A DNA stretch of 64,000 nt, taken from contig NZ_BMQF01000016.1 of the NCBI RefSeq assembly GCF_014647975.1, forward strand, positions 124,001-188,000. Reading direction: 5' to 3'. The translations under genes were made by a program, and so were the position numbers. This DNA comes from Streptomyces fumigatiscleroticus (lineage in GTDB: Bacteria; Actinomycetota; Actinomycetes; Streptomycetales; Streptomycetaceae). This document shows, piece after piece, positions 52,038-60,540 of the stretch (its first letter is position 1; each line of letters begins with the position of its first letter). The notes beneath the pieces were generated by a model that was not told the origin of the DNA, ran no database searches, and worked only from the letters and a program-made list of their open reading frames with translations.

Positions 52038-52970
52038 TCAGAACACCGACAGCCCGGTGAGCGTCGTGAAACGGTCCAGCGCCGCCACCCCGGCCACCGA
52101 GTTGCCCCGCTCGTCCAGGCCCGGGCTCCATACGCACAGCGTGCAGCGGCCCGGTACGACGGCGATGATGCCGCCGCCGACCCCGCTCTTGCCGGGCAGG
52201 CCGACGCGGAGGGCGAAGTCGCCGGCCGCGTCGTAGGTCCCGCAGGTCAGCATCACCGCGTTGACCTGCTTGGCCTGGCTGCGGGTGAGCAGCCGGGTGC
52301 CGTCGGCGCGGATGCCGTGCCGGGCGAGGAAACCGGTGGCCAGGGCGAGGTCCGCGCAGGAGGCGGCGACGGAGCACTGGAGGAAGTACTGCTCGAGCAG
52401 GACCGGCACGGGGTTGTTGATGTTGCCGTAGGACGCCATGAAGTGGGCGAGGGCGGCGTTGCGGTCGCCGTGCCGGGCCTCGGAGGCGGCGACCTCCCGG
52501 TCGAAGCCCAGGTCCGGGTTGCCGCTCTCGGCGCGCAGGAAGGCGAGCAGTTCGCCCGCCGCGTCGCCGGTACGGGTCTGGAGCCGGTCGGTGACGACGA
52601 GCGCGCCGGCGTTGATGAACGGGTTGCGCGGGATGCCGTTCTCGTACTCCAGCTGCACCAGGGAGTTGAAGGGGTTGCCGGACGGCTCGCGGCCCACGTG
52701 CGCCCAGAGGTCGTCGCCCTCCCGCGCCAGGTCCAGGGCGAGGGTGAACACCTTGGTGATGGACTGCGCGGAGAACGGCTGCCGCCAGTCCCCCACGCCG
52801 TACACCGTGCCGTCCGGCTCCGCGACGGCCATGCCGAAGCGGCGCGGGTCGCAGGCGGCGAGCGCCGGAATGTAGTCGGCGGGCCGGCCGCGGCCGGGGG
52901 TCCGCTCGATCTCCTCGGCGATGCGCTCCAGAACCGGCTGGAAGGCCGGGGGCGACGCGGAATCTGTCAT
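52038..52970 (-). CDS. glsA: Glutaminase
   Basis: 310 aa, the usual length of bacterial glutaminase A. The beta-lactamase-like active site Ser70-x-x-Lys73 lies in FSAQSITKVF. EPSGNPFNSL, NPFINAGAL, MASYGNINNPVPVLLEQYF and KSGVGGGI are family blocks. It hydrolyses glutamine to glutamate and ammonia. ATG 52970 is chosen; an ATG three codons earlier sits directly on the GGGGGC element. It stands alone. Confidence 0.94.
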   Translation of the reverse strand: MTDSASPPAFQPVLERIAEEIERTPGRGRPADYIPALAACDPRRFGMAVAEPDGTVYGVGDWRQPFSAQSITKVFTLALDLAREGDDLWAHVGREPSGNPFNSLVQLEYENGIPRNPFINAGALVVTDRLQTRTGDAAGELLAFLRAESGNPDLGFDREVAASEARHGDRNAALAHFMASYGNINNPVPVLLEQYFLQCSVAASCADLALATGFLARHGIRADGTRLLTRSQAKQVNAVMLTCGTYDAAGDFALRVGLPGKSGVGGGIIAVVPGRCTLCVWSPGLDERGNSVAGVAALDRFTTLTGLSVF

Positions 52971-53002
52971 GATCACCATTCTGCCCCCGGGACGGCCGCC
53001 GG

Positions 53003-53839
53003 TCAGCCGGAGAGCGCTCCCGTGCCCAGCAGCCCGAACAGCAGCACGCCGATCACGATCCGGTAGATCACGAAGGCGTTGAAGGAATGCTTGGCGACGA
53101 ACTTCAGCAGCCAGGCGATGGAGGCGTAGGCCACCACGAAGGAGACGGCCGTCCCGACGGCCAGCGGCGCGGCGCCGGCCCCGGTGCCGAGGGCGTCCTT
53201 GAGCTCGTACAGGCCGGCGCCGGTCAGGGCGGGGATGCCGAGGAAGAAGGAGAGCCGGGTGGCGGCCACGCGGTCGAGGTCGAGGATCAGGGCGGTGGAC
53301 ATGGTGGCGCCGGAGCGGGAGAAGCCGGGGAAGAGCAGCGCGAGGATCTGGGAGCTGCCGACCAGCATGGCGTCCTTGAAGGAGGTGTCGTCCTCGCTGC
53401 GCTTGTGACGGCCCATCTGGTCCGCCGCCCACATCACGCCGCTGCCCACGATCAGCGAGCCCGCGACCACCCACAGGGAGGCGAGCGGCCCCTCGATGAG
53501 CGGCTTGGCGGCCAGGCCGACGATCACGATGGGGATCGTCGCGGCGATGACCCACCAGGCGAACCGGTAGTCGTGGTGGTACCGCTCCTCGCGGTGGGCC
53601 AGGCCGCGGAACCACGCGGAGACGATCCGCACGATGTCCTTGAAGAAGTACACGAGCACCGCGGCGATCGCGCCGACCTGGATGACGGCCGAGAAGCCCA
53701 CCACGGCGTCGTCGTCGACGGGGATGCCCATCAGCCCCTCGACGATCTTCAGATGGCCGGTGGAGGAGACGGGCAGGAACTCGGTCACCCCCTCGACGGC
53801 TCCGAGGACGACGGCCTGACCGACGTTGATGACGCTCAT
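53003..53839 (-). CDS. uppP: Undecaprenyl-diphosphatase
   Basis: 278 aa, membrane-embedded. The two catalytic stretches are GVTEFLPVSSTGHLKIVEG (about 16-34) and LLFPGFSRSGATM (about 168-180) with Glu, Ser and Arg. It recycles the lipid carrier of wall precursors and is linked to bacitracin resistance (BacA). No strong ribosome site is seen before ATG 53839. Confidence 0.95.
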   Translation of the reverse strand: MSVINVGQAVVLGAVEGVTEFLPVSSTGHLKIVEGLMGIPVDDDAVVGFSAVIQVGAIAAVLVYFFKDIVRIVSAWFRGLAHREERYHHDYRFAWWVIAATIPIVIVGLAAKPLIEGPLASLWVVAGSLIVGSGVMWAADQMGRHKRSEDDTSFKDAMLVGSSQILALLFPGFSRSGATMSTALILDLDRVAATRLSFFLGIPALTGAGLYELKDALGTGAGAAPLAVGTAVSFVVAYASIAWLLKFVAKHSFNAFVIYRIVIGVLLFGLLGTGALSG

Positions 53840-53955
53840 GGGATCCAGTTCTGCTCGGGGACGGGCGCGGCGGGGACAGTCTTACTACACGCGGACTTAC
53901 GCCACGCGGGTACGGGCGGGTCGGTGGTAAGACGGTATGCGGAGGGCCCCGGTGC

Positions 53956-54330
53956 CTACGCCCACACCGCCCGGGCCAGCTCGGCGCCCGCGAACGCGGC
54001 CCCCAGCCCCGCCGCCACACTGGCCGCCACGTTGACGGCGGCGTACCGGACGGCCCCCTTCTCGGCCAGTCGCAGCGTCTCGTAGGAGAACGTCGAGTAC
54101 GTGGTCAGCGCTCCGCACAGACCGGTGCCGAGCAGCAGTTGCAGGCGGGGACCGGCGGCCCCGGCGGCCGCCGCGCCGGTCAGCAGGCCGAGGACCAGGG
54201 ACCCGGCGACGTTGACGGCGAAGGTGCCCCAGGGCAGGGCCGGGCCGAGCCGGGACTGCACCGCGCGGTCGGTGAGATAGCGGAGCGGGGCCCCGGCCAT
54301 GGCGCCCGCGACGACCAACAGCCAGTTCAC
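53956..54330 (-). CDS. crcB: CrcB/Fluc fluoride channel subunit
   Basis: 124 aa with four TM helices. Family blocks include GAMAGAPLRYLTDRAV, WGTFAVNVAGSLVLGLLTG with the key Asn, and GALTTYSTFSYET with the Phe and Ser/Thr track. It forms, with its neighbour, a dual-topology fluoride channel. Its ATG overlaps the other crcB (ATGA). Confidence 0.92.
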   Translation of the reverse strand: MNWLLVVAGAMAGAPLRYLTDRAVQSRLGPALPWGTFAVNVAGSLVLGLLTGAAAAGAAGPRLQLLLGTGLCGALTTYSTFSYETLRLAEKGAVRYAAVNVAASVAAGLGAAFAGAELARAVWA

Positions 54331-54797
54331 AACGAGTTCTTACCCTTCCCGGTCAGCAGGCGACGGGTCGCCGCCGCCGCGAGCCCGACCGCCGTGAGCG
54401 CCGCGAGCGGGGTCGCGGCCAGGCAGGCGAGCCCCGCGCGGGCGTGGCCCGCGTCGATCAGCCGCTGGATGTCGACGGCGTAGGTCGAGAAGGTGGTGAA
54501 GCCGCCGAGCACCCCGGTGCCGAAGAAGGGACGTACGAGGCGGTGCGGGGTCCGCACCTCGGTGATGACCACCATGAACGCGCCCATCACGGCACAGCCG
54601 ACGACATTGATCAGGAATGTCGCCCACGGGAAACCGCCCGCCGGTGCGGGCCACGCCAGGGAGACGGCGTACCGGACGGTGGCGCCGATGCCTCCGCCGC
54701 AGGCGACCGCCGCGACCACGGGTGCCTGGGCACGCCAGGCCGGGCGAGGGGAGGCGGCGCGGCGCACGCGGACGCCCTCGGCTTCCGGGGCTGTCAT
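54327..54797 (-). CDS. crcB: CrcB/Fluc fluoride channel subunit
   Basis: 156 aa, four TM helices behind a 25-residue charged N-terminus. GGIGATVRYAVSL, WATFLINVVGCAVMGAF and GGFTTFSTYAVDI match CrcB. Paired crcB genes usually make a heterodimer with opposite topologies. I do not see the fluoride riboswitch consensus in the leader, although this gene is first in the pair. Confidence 0.92.
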   Translation of the reverse strand: MTAPEAEGVRVRRAASPRPAWRAQAPVVAAVACGGGIGATVRYAVSLAWPAPAGGFPWATFLINVVGCAVMGAFMVVITEVRTPHRLVRPFFGTGVLGGFTTFSTYAVDIQRLIDAGHARAGLACLAATPLAALTAVGLAAAATRRLLTGKGKNSL

Positions 54798-54966
54798 GTA
54801 CCTGTGTCTCCTACTCGCCGGGCCCGGACGACGTGCGGGCGCTCACCCTCGCAAGTAGGGACCGTCGGCGGCACCACTGCCGCGGTTCGGGTGCGGCGGG
54901 CCCCACCGCCGCGCCGCGAGCGGTGATCGCGGCCGGGGACAGCCTAACGCCGGGCCCGGGCGCGGG

Positions 54967-55929
54967 TCACTTCGGGGCGGGCGTCTCGCACACCGCCAGA
55001 CCCCGTTCCCACAGGCTGCCCAGGACCAGGTGACCGGCCGCCTCGCAGACGGCGGTGACCATGCGGTAGCCGGAGCGGCGGCGGGTGAGGTGGTGCACGA
55101 CGCGGCCGTCGTCGTCGAAGGCCATGACCCCGATCGTGCCGCTGGGGCGGAAGGGGGCGTGGAGGGCCAGGCGCGCGGCGGCGGCGCGTACCGCGGCGGG
55201 GCCGCGGTGCAGCAGGTCGAGCGGAGGGACGCGGGGCTGGGCCAGCGCCACCCAGACGGGGCCGTCCGGTGCGCCGCGCCAGAGGTTGTCGGGCATGCCC
55301 GGGAGGTCCTCGGCGAAGGGCTCGCCGCTGTGGGCCCCCGGGCCGGTGAGCCGGTAGCGCCGGAGCCTGCGGGCGCCGGTCTCGGCGACGACCAGGAAGG
55401 ACTCGTCGGCGCTCGCGGCGAGGCCGTTGGCGAAGTGCAGGTCGTCCAGGAGTAGGTCGGGGGTGGAGGCGCCGGGTGCCAGGCGCAGCAGGAGTCCCGT
55501 CGGGACATCCTCGACGATGTCGCCGAGCCAGTGTTCCAGCGGGTGACGGCGGCTGGAGACGGTGAAGTACACACTTCCGTCGGACAGGGCGAGGACGTTG
55601 CTGCAGAACCGCAGCGGCTCCCCCGCCGCCTCACCGGCCAGGACGCGCACCGTGCCGTCGCGCGGGTCCACCCGCAGCAGTCCGCGTACGGCGTCGCACA
55701 CCAGCAGGGCGCCGTCCGGCAGCAGTTCCAGGCCCAGTGGCCTGCCGCCGGTCTCGGCGAGCACCTCGACCCGGGCCGGGGCCGGGCCGGCCAGACCGCC
55801 GACCCGCAGGATACGGCCGTCCGCCACGCCGGTCAGCACCCGGCCCCGGGGGTCGGCGACCACGTCCTCGGGGCCGTGTCCGCCGATCGCGACATACCGC
55901 AGGGGAACGAGATCGGCGGAACGGTCCAT
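54967..55929 (-). CDS. SMP-30/gluconolactonase-like (strictosidine-synthase-like) beta-propeller protein
   Basis: 320 aa, cytosolic. Propeller repeats such as HGPEDVVADPRGRVLTGVA, LELLPDGALLVCDAVRGLL and FANGLAASADESFLVVAETG, with PGMPDNLWRG near the metal site, fit the SMP-30/strictosidine synthase fold. It could hydrolyse a sugar lactone. GGGGAGGACC precedes ATG 55929. An ArsR gene lies upstream on the same strand behind an 11-base repeat tract. Confidence 0.85.
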   Translation of the reverse strand: MDRSADLVPLRYVAIGGHGPEDVVADPRGRVLTGVADGRILRVGGLAGPAPARVEVLAETGGRPLGLELLPDGALLVCDAVRGLLRVDPRDGTVRVLAGEAAGEPLRFCSNVLALSDGSVYFTVSSRRHPLEHWLGDIVEDVPTGLLLRLAPGASTPDLLLDDLHFANGLAASADESFLVVAETGARRLRRYRLTGPGAHSGEPFAEDLPGMPDNLWRGAPDGPVWVALAQPRVPPLDLLHRGPAAVRAAAARLALHAPFRPSGTIGVMAFDDDGRVVHHLTRRRSGYRMVTAVCEAAGHLVLGSLWERGLAVCETPAPK

Positions 55930-55967
55930 GTGCTTCGGTCCTCCCCTGTCTCCGGCGGCTGCCCGGC

Positions 55968-56022
55968 GGCTCCCCGAAGGCCCTCCGATGGCTCTCCGAA
56001 AGCCCTCCGAAGGCCCTCCGGC
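55968..56022. repeat. 11-bp tandem repeat, five imperfect copies
   Basis: Units GGCTCCCCGAA, GGCCCTCCGAT, GGCTCTCCGAA, AGCCCTCCGAA and GGCCCTCCGGC follow each other without gaps. On the minus strand each gives CGGAGGG or CGGGGAG, a ribosome-site-like string repeated in the leader of the SMP-30 gene. Confidence 0.8.
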
Positions 56023-56070
56023 GGCCACCCGGCCCGCCGGTCACGGCCGGGTGCCCCGATGCCTCCGCCG

Positions 56071-56358
56071 CTACCAGCCCTTCTCGAACATCCGGGCCAC
56101 CTCGGCGATACGCACCTCGTCACGCCGGTAGTGCGTGCGCCACCGGATCCTCCTGGTGCGCAGCAGCCCGAGGGCCGCGAGCAGGTCGAGGTGGGTCTCG
56201 GCCACCCGGCGGTCCACGCCGAGCCGGGCGGCGACGGCGTCCGCGGTGACGCCGTCCTCGGCGGGGTCGCCGTGGCGCCGCGGCGGGAAGTACGCGGCCG
56301 GGTCCTTCAGCCATTCCAGGATGTCCAGTCGCGTTTCGCCCGTGGGAGTCCTCAGCAT
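56071..56358 (-). CDS. ArsR-type winged-helix regulator
   Basis: 95 aa. A compact winged helix (TRLDILEWLKDP, VTADAVAARLGVDRRVAETHL, LLRTRRIRWRTHYRRD). No metal-binding Cys motif is present, so it is not an arsenic sensor. GAGGAGGA precedes the ATG. It probably regulates the SMP-30 gene downstream or itself. Confidence 0.85.
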   Translation of the reverse strand: MLRTPTGETRLDILEWLKDPAAYFPPRRHGDPAEDGVTADAVAARLGVDRRVAETHLDLLAALGLLRTRRIRWRTHYRRDEVRIAEVARMFEKGW

Positions 56359-56519
56359 GTCGTCCTCCTCTGTCCGGGCTGTCGCGTATCGCCTGCTTCC
56401 ACTGTCCCGCACAGTGTCCCGCAGCAGGTGCCGCCGTGTCCGGGACTCCGAAACCCTCGGCCGGTACCGAACTGCCGTTCCGTGCACATGTTTTCGACCG
56501 GTTGCGGGACGGGGGAGAA

Positions 56520-56551
56520 GGGGCCCGGCCGCCTGGGCGCGGCCGGGCCCC
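56520..56551. terminator. Strong terminator after the galactanase gene
   Basis: GGGGCCCGGCCGC pairs perfectly with GCGGCCGGGCCCC over 13 bp with a 6-base loop, 19 bases beyond the stop of the minus-strand GH53 gene. It is symmetrical and could serve both directions. Confidence 0.8.
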
Positions 56552-56570
56552 GTGCACATGCCGCGGCGGG

Positions 56571-58223
56571 TCAGCGGTGGCCGAACCACGACATCGCCGG
56601 CAGCGCCCGGTCGTCGTAACCGAACAGGGCCTGGTTCTCCCAGCCGTTGCCGGAGCCGGCGTCCGCCGGGTCCCAGCCGTTGCCGGCGACCGCGGTCCAG
56701 GTCGCCTCCCAGTAGAAGACGCCGAGGCCACGGCCGTTGGGGACGGCCTCCACGATGTTCGCCACGGTGTTCATCCAGGCCGTCTGCCCGGCGGTGCTCG
56801 CCGGGTAGCCCGCGACCAGTTCCCCGCTGGTGTCGATGATGTTCTCCAGCCCGTCCTCGCTGTCCAGGCGGAAGGGGTAGGCCGTCTCGGCGACGAAGAC
56901 CGGCTTGCCGTAGCGCGAGGCGGCGTCGTCCAGGGTCGTCTGGAAGTCGGACAGCGACCCGTGCCAGTAGCCGTAGTACGACAGCCCGATGGCGTCGAAC
57001 TTCACACCGTTCGCCACCGCGCTGTCGAACCACCAGCGGGTACCGGCCAGGTCACCGCCCTTGGCGAGGTGCAGGGCGACGGTGGTGGACGGGTTGACCG
57101 CCTTGACCGCGTCATAGCCGCTGTTGAGCAGTCCGGCGAGCTGCGTCCAGTTGTCGGTGGAGCCCTCGCTCCACAGCATGCCGCCGTTGATCTCGTTGCC
57201 GACCTGGACCATGTCGGCGGTGGTGCCCTGCGCCTTGAGCGCGTTGAGCACGCCGTACGTGTGGTCGTAGACGTCCGTCTTGAGCCGGCTGTAGCCGTGT
57301 CCGGACCAGGCGGCGGGCTTGCTCTGGGCGCCCGGGTCGGCCCAGGTGTCGGAGTAGTGGAAGTCGACCAGCAGCTTCATGCCCTGGGCCTTGACGCGCT
57401 TGGCCATGGCCAGGACGCGCGCCTTGTCGTTGTAGCCGTCGGCCGGGTCCACCCAGACCTTCAGCCGCGCGTAGTTCATGCCCGCGGACCTCAGGACGGC
57501 GAGGGCGTCACCGGCGGTGCCGGAGGCGGTGCGGTAGACGCCGCCCCTGGCCTCGCTCTTGGCGAGCGAGGAGATGTCGGCACCCTTGACCGGCAGGCCC
57601 GATGTGCCGGTCGTGAAGGTCAGGTCGTCAACATTGATCCAGTTGCCCGCGTTCGCGTCACTGTTGATGCTGATCGTGCACTGGTTGCCGGTCACCTTGA
57701 CCGGCACGACGATACGGATCCACCCCGACGCGGACACCGGCAGATCGGTGCGCTGCTCGGCGCCGCCGCAGTTCTTGAGCGCTATGTACGCCGCGTTCTG
57801 CCCGCCGCTGGAGCGGACCCACGCGGTGAGCCGGTAACCGCCGTCGGACAGCCCCGACAGGTACTGGTAGGTCTCGGCCCTGTACGCCGAGGAGGACCAG
57901 TGGGTGAGGCGGTAGCTCCCGCTGTGGCCGCCGGCCTCGGTGTACGAGGCGTCGGTCGCGCCGTACTCCGACCAGCCCGCGGGCGTGGCCGTGCCCGTGC
58001 CGTCGGTCTCGAAGCCGCCGTTGGTGAGGGTGCTCGCGGCCTGAGCGGCCCGAGCGGCCTGAGCGGCCTGAGCGGCTTGGGCGGCCTGGGCGGTTCCCGC
58101 GGGCAGGGCGGCGAGGGCGAGCCCGGCCGCCAGTGGCAGCAGCAGGGCCCGCACCGCGCGTCGGGGAGCGCGGCCGGAGGTGCGACCGAGGTCGCGTCCA
58201 AAGGTGCGTCTGGGATGGAACAT
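56571..58223 (-). CDS. Secreted GH53 endo-beta-1,4-galactanase with N-terminal carbohydrate-binding module
   Basis: 550 aa. A long signal region with a QAA repeat (about 45-62) precedes a CBM4_9-like domain (about 65-205; NGGFETDG, WINVDDLTF). The GH53 catalytic domain (about 212-550) has acid/base Glu344 in VQVGNEINGG and nucleophile Glu446 in VFVAETAYP. It cuts the beta-1,4-galactan side chains of pectin to galacto-oligosaccharides, which the neighbouring ABC system would import and the GH42 enzyme split. It lies 112 bases behind the GH42 gene on the same strand. Confidence 0.93.
   Translation of the reverse strand: MFHPRRTFGRDLGRTSGRAPRRAVRALLLPLAAGLALAALPAGTAQAAQAAQAAQAARAAQAASTLTNGGFETDGTGTATPAGWSEYGATDASYTEAGGHSGSYRLTHWSSSAYRAETYQYLSGLSDGGYRLTAWVRSSGGQNAAYIALKNCGGAEQRTDLPVSASGWIRIVVPVKVTGNQCTISINSDANAGNWINVDDLTFTTGTSGLPVKGADISSLAKSEARGGVYRTASGTAGDALAVLRSAGMNYARLKVWVDPADGYNDKARVLAMAKRVKAQGMKLLVDFHYSDTWADPGAQSKPAAWSGHGYSRLKTDVYDHTYGVLNALKAQGTTADMVQVGNEINGGMLWSEGSTDNWTQLAGLLNSGYDAVKAVNPSTTVALHLAKGGDLAGTRWWFDSAVANGVKFDAIGLSYYGYWHGSLSDFQTTLDDAASRYGKPVFVAETAYPFRLDSEDGLENIIDTSGELVAGYPASTAGQTAWMNTVANIVEAVPNGRGLGVFYWEATWTAVAGNGWDPADAGSGNGWENQALFGYDDRALPAMSWFGHR
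58037..58090. repeat. 9-bp tandem repeat in the galactanase signal region
   Basis: Six copies of CGGCCTGAG and close variants. They encode the (Q/R)AA repeat just after the signal peptide core. A change in copy number keeps the frame. Confidence 0.8.
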
Positions 58224-58285
58224 CGTCGTCCGTCGTCCCTTCGACGTAGGGGATGGTCGCCCCGCCGCCCTGACGCGGCGAGGGC

Positions 58286-58326
58286 CCCCTCCGCCCGCGG
58301 CTCGTCCGCTCGCACGGGCGGAGGGG
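58286..58326 (-). terminator. Intercistronic hairpin between GH42 and GH53 genes
   Basis: CCCCTCCGCCCG and its exact complement form a 12-bp stem with a 17-base loop, 10 bases after the GH42 stop. It may lower GH53 expression or stabilise the upstream mRNA; it need not fully stop transcription. Confidence 0.6.
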
Positions 58327-58335
58327 AGTCGCGGC

Positions 58336-60357
58336 TCAGCCGTCGAGTCGTACGACCCGCACGGCTCCGGCCGGGACCGCGAGGCGGCCCGCGGCGCGCT
58401 CGTCCGTCAGCAGCTCGGTGCCGGGCGTCTCCAGCGGCACCTTGACGTCCGACGCGGTGTGGTTGATCGCGAACAGATAGGTGCCCGTTCCGCCGGTGCG
58501 GCGCACCACTTCGACGTCGCGGGGCAGGTCGTCGCGCGGCGCGATCCGCGCGTCCCGGGCCGCCCGGGCCAGCACCGCGTCCAGGCCGTCGGCACCCAGC
58601 CGGGTGGAGACGTACCAGGCGGTGCCCTCGCCGAGGCGGTGCCGGGTGACGGCCGGGCGGCCGGCGGTCAGGCCGTCGGCGTAGGTCCACACGGTCTCGG
58701 CGCCGCGCTCCACCACGAACTCCGTCCACACGTCGCCGCTCAGCTCGGCGCCGTCCGGGCCGGTGAGACGCACCCGCTCGCCCGCCGGCAGCGGGGAGAA
58801 CTCCTCCACCGTCAGGCCCAGCACGTCCCGGAGCGCCCCCGGATACGCGCCGTCGTGCACGGCGTCGTGCTCGTCGACGATTCCCGAGAAGTACGACACC
58901 AGGAGCGTGCCGCCGTTCTCGACGTACTCCCTGACGTTGTTCCCGGCGGCCTCCGTCATCAGGTACAGCGCCGGGACGACGACAAGGGGATAGGACGACA
59001 GGTCGGCTTCCGGATGGGCGAAGTCGACCGTGAGGTGGCGGTCGTAGAGCGCCTCGTAGAAGGCGTCGGCGCGCTCGCGCGCGTCGTGGTCCTCGCTGGG
59101 GCGCCACTCAAGGCTCTGCGCCCACCAGGAGTGCCAGTCCCACAGCACGGCCACGTCCGCCTCGGTGCGCGTGCCCCGGATCTGCGTCAACGCATGGACG
59201 GACGCGCCCAGTTCGACCACCTCGCGCCAGACGCGGGTGTCCGTGCCGCCGTGCGGGACCATCGCCGAGTGGAACTTCTCGGCGCCGCGCCGCGACTGGC
59301 GCCACTGGAAGAACATGGCGCCCTCGGAGCCGCGGGCCACGTGCGCCAGGGAGTTGCGGGCCATCTGGCCGGGGGCCTTGGCGGGGTTGCGGGGCTGCCA
59401 GTTGACGCCCGAGGTGGAGTGCTCCAGCAGCAGCCAGGGGGCGCCGCCCGCGACCGAGCGGGTGAGGTCGGCGGCCATCGCCAGGTTGACGTGGGTGCGG
59501 CGGCCGTCGGTGATCAGGTAGTGGTCGTTGCTGACCAGGTCGACCTCGCGGCCCCAGGCCCAGTAGTCGACGGAGTCGCACTGGCTGAGCGCGGTCATGA
59601 AGTTGGTGGTGACCGGGACGCCGGGTGAGAGGCGGTGCAGGATGTCCCGTTCGGCGACGAAGTTCTCGCGCATGGTGGCGTCGGCGAACCGCCGGTAGTC
59701 CAGCGCCTGGGCCGGGTTGCCGGCCGTGGGCGTCAGGCGCGGCGGGTCGATCTGCGCGAGGTCCGTGTAGCGCTGGCCCCAGAAGGCGGTGCCCCAGGCC
59801 TCGTTGACGGCGTCGACCGTGCCGTAGGCCGCCGCCAGCCAGCGGCGGAAGTGGGCGGCGCAGGAGTCGCAGTAGCAGGCGGAGACGGGGACGCCGTACT
59901 CGTTGTGCACGTGCCACAGCGCCAGCGCCGGGTGGTCGCCGTAACGCTCGGCGAGCCTCGTGGTGATGTTCGCGGCGGCGGCGCGGTAGTCGGCGTTGCT
60001 GTGGCAGATGGCGCCGCGCGAGCCGAACGCGTAGCGGGTGCCGTCGGCGGCGACCGGCAGCGCCTCGGGGTGGGCGCGGTAGAACCAGACGGGCGGGACG
60101 ACGGTCGGGGTGCCCAGGTCGACGCGGACGCCGTTGTCGTGCAGCAGGTCCAGCAGCCGGTCCAGCCAGCCGAAGTCGTAAGTACCGGGCGAGGGTTCCA
60201 GCAGCGCCCAGGAGAAGATCCCGACGCTCACCATCGTGACGCCGGCCTCCCGCATCAGCGCCACGTCCTCCTGCCAGACGCTTTCCGGCCACTGCTCGGG
60301 GTTGTAGTCCCCACCGAAGGCGAGCCTGGTGAGGCCCCTGGGGGTGGTCTCCGGCAT
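58336..60357 (-). CDS. GH42 beta-galactosidase
   Basis: 673 aa, cytosolic. Acid/base Glu153 lies in HVHNEYGVP and nucleophile Glu312 in LLLEHSTSGVNW. Zinc-site cysteines C118, C161, C163 and C166 (CYCDSC) are present. The C-terminal trimerisation and beta-domain follow. It splits galacto-oligosaccharides from galactan. GGGAGAG precedes ATG 60357. It diverges from the sugar-binding protein gene and has a LacI-type half-matching operator in its own leader. Confidence 0.94.
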   Translation of the reverse strand: MPETTPRGLTRLAFGGDYNPEQWPESVWQEDVALMREAGVTMVSVGIFSWALLEPSPGTYDFGWLDRLLDLLHDNGVRVDLGTPTVVPPVWFYRAHPEALPVAADGTRYAFGSRGAICHSNADYRAAAANITTRLAERYGDHPALALWHVHNEYGVPVSACYCDSCAAHFRRWLAAAYGTVDAVNEAWGTAFWGQRYTDLAQIDPPRLTPTAGNPAQALDYRRFADATMRENFVAERDILHRLSPGVPVTTNFMTALSQCDSVDYWAWGREVDLVSNDHYLITDGRRTHVNLAMAADLTRSVAGGAPWLLLEHSTSGVNWQPRNPAKAPGQMARNSLAHVARGSEGAMFFQWRQSRRGAEKFHSAMVPHGGTDTRVWREVVELGASVHALTQIRGTRTEADVAVLWDWHSWWAQSLEWRPSEDHDARERADAFYEALYDRHLTVDFAHPEADLSSYPLVVVPALYLMTEAAGNNVREYVENGGTLLVSYFSGIVDEHDAVHDGAYPGALRDVLGLTVEEFSPLPAGERVRLTGPDGAELSGDVWTEFVVERGAETVWTYADGLTAGRPAVTRHRLGEGTAWYVSTRLGADGLDAVLARAARDARIAPRDDLPRDVEVVRRTGGTGTYLFAINHTASDVKVPLETPGTELLTDERAAGRLAVPAGAVRVVRLDG

Positions 60358-60384
60358 GGAATCTCTCCCGGTCGATCGATCATT

Positions 60385-60398
60385 TGGGAACGTGCACA
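60385..60398. promoter_or_regulatory. Second LacI-type operator, GH42 side
   Basis: TGGGAACGTGCACA matches the site at 60474-60487 in 11 of 14 positions and keeps the central CG. It lies 28 bases upstream of the GH42 start, so bound repressor would block this direction too. Confidence 0.55.
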
Positions 60399-60445
60399 CA
60401 CAACAACGGCGGTGCGAGCCCAACATAACCGCACAGCAACAACCA

Positions 60446-60474
60446 TTGACAAGTGTCCGGGATGTTTCTCTACT
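60446..60474 (+). promoter_or_regulatory. Promoter of the galacto-oligosaccharide ABC operon
   Basis: A perfect -35 TTGACA (60446-60451), a 17-base spacer and -10 TCTACT (60469-60474). The operator at 60474-60487 covers the expected transcript start. Confidence 0.7.
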
Positions 60475-60487
60475 GTGAACGCTCACA
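60474..60487. promoter_or_regulatory. LacI-family operator at the ABC operon start
   Basis: TGTGAACGCTCACA is an inverted repeat around CG, the form bound by LacI/GalR-type repressors. Placed at the transcript start, it would repress by blocking RNA polymerase. The lacI-type gene at the end of the operon is the likely regulator. Confidence 0.7.
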
Positions 60488-60540
60488 GAAGCATGGCAGG
60501 TTCTCGCAGCAGGCGGGAGCCCAGGTCAGGGGAGAGATCC

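Noticed and set aside
54798..54900. Fluoride riboswitch before the crcB pair
   Set aside because: I looked for the conserved GGNGAUG-type start and pseudoknot pieces in the minus-strand leader and did not see them.
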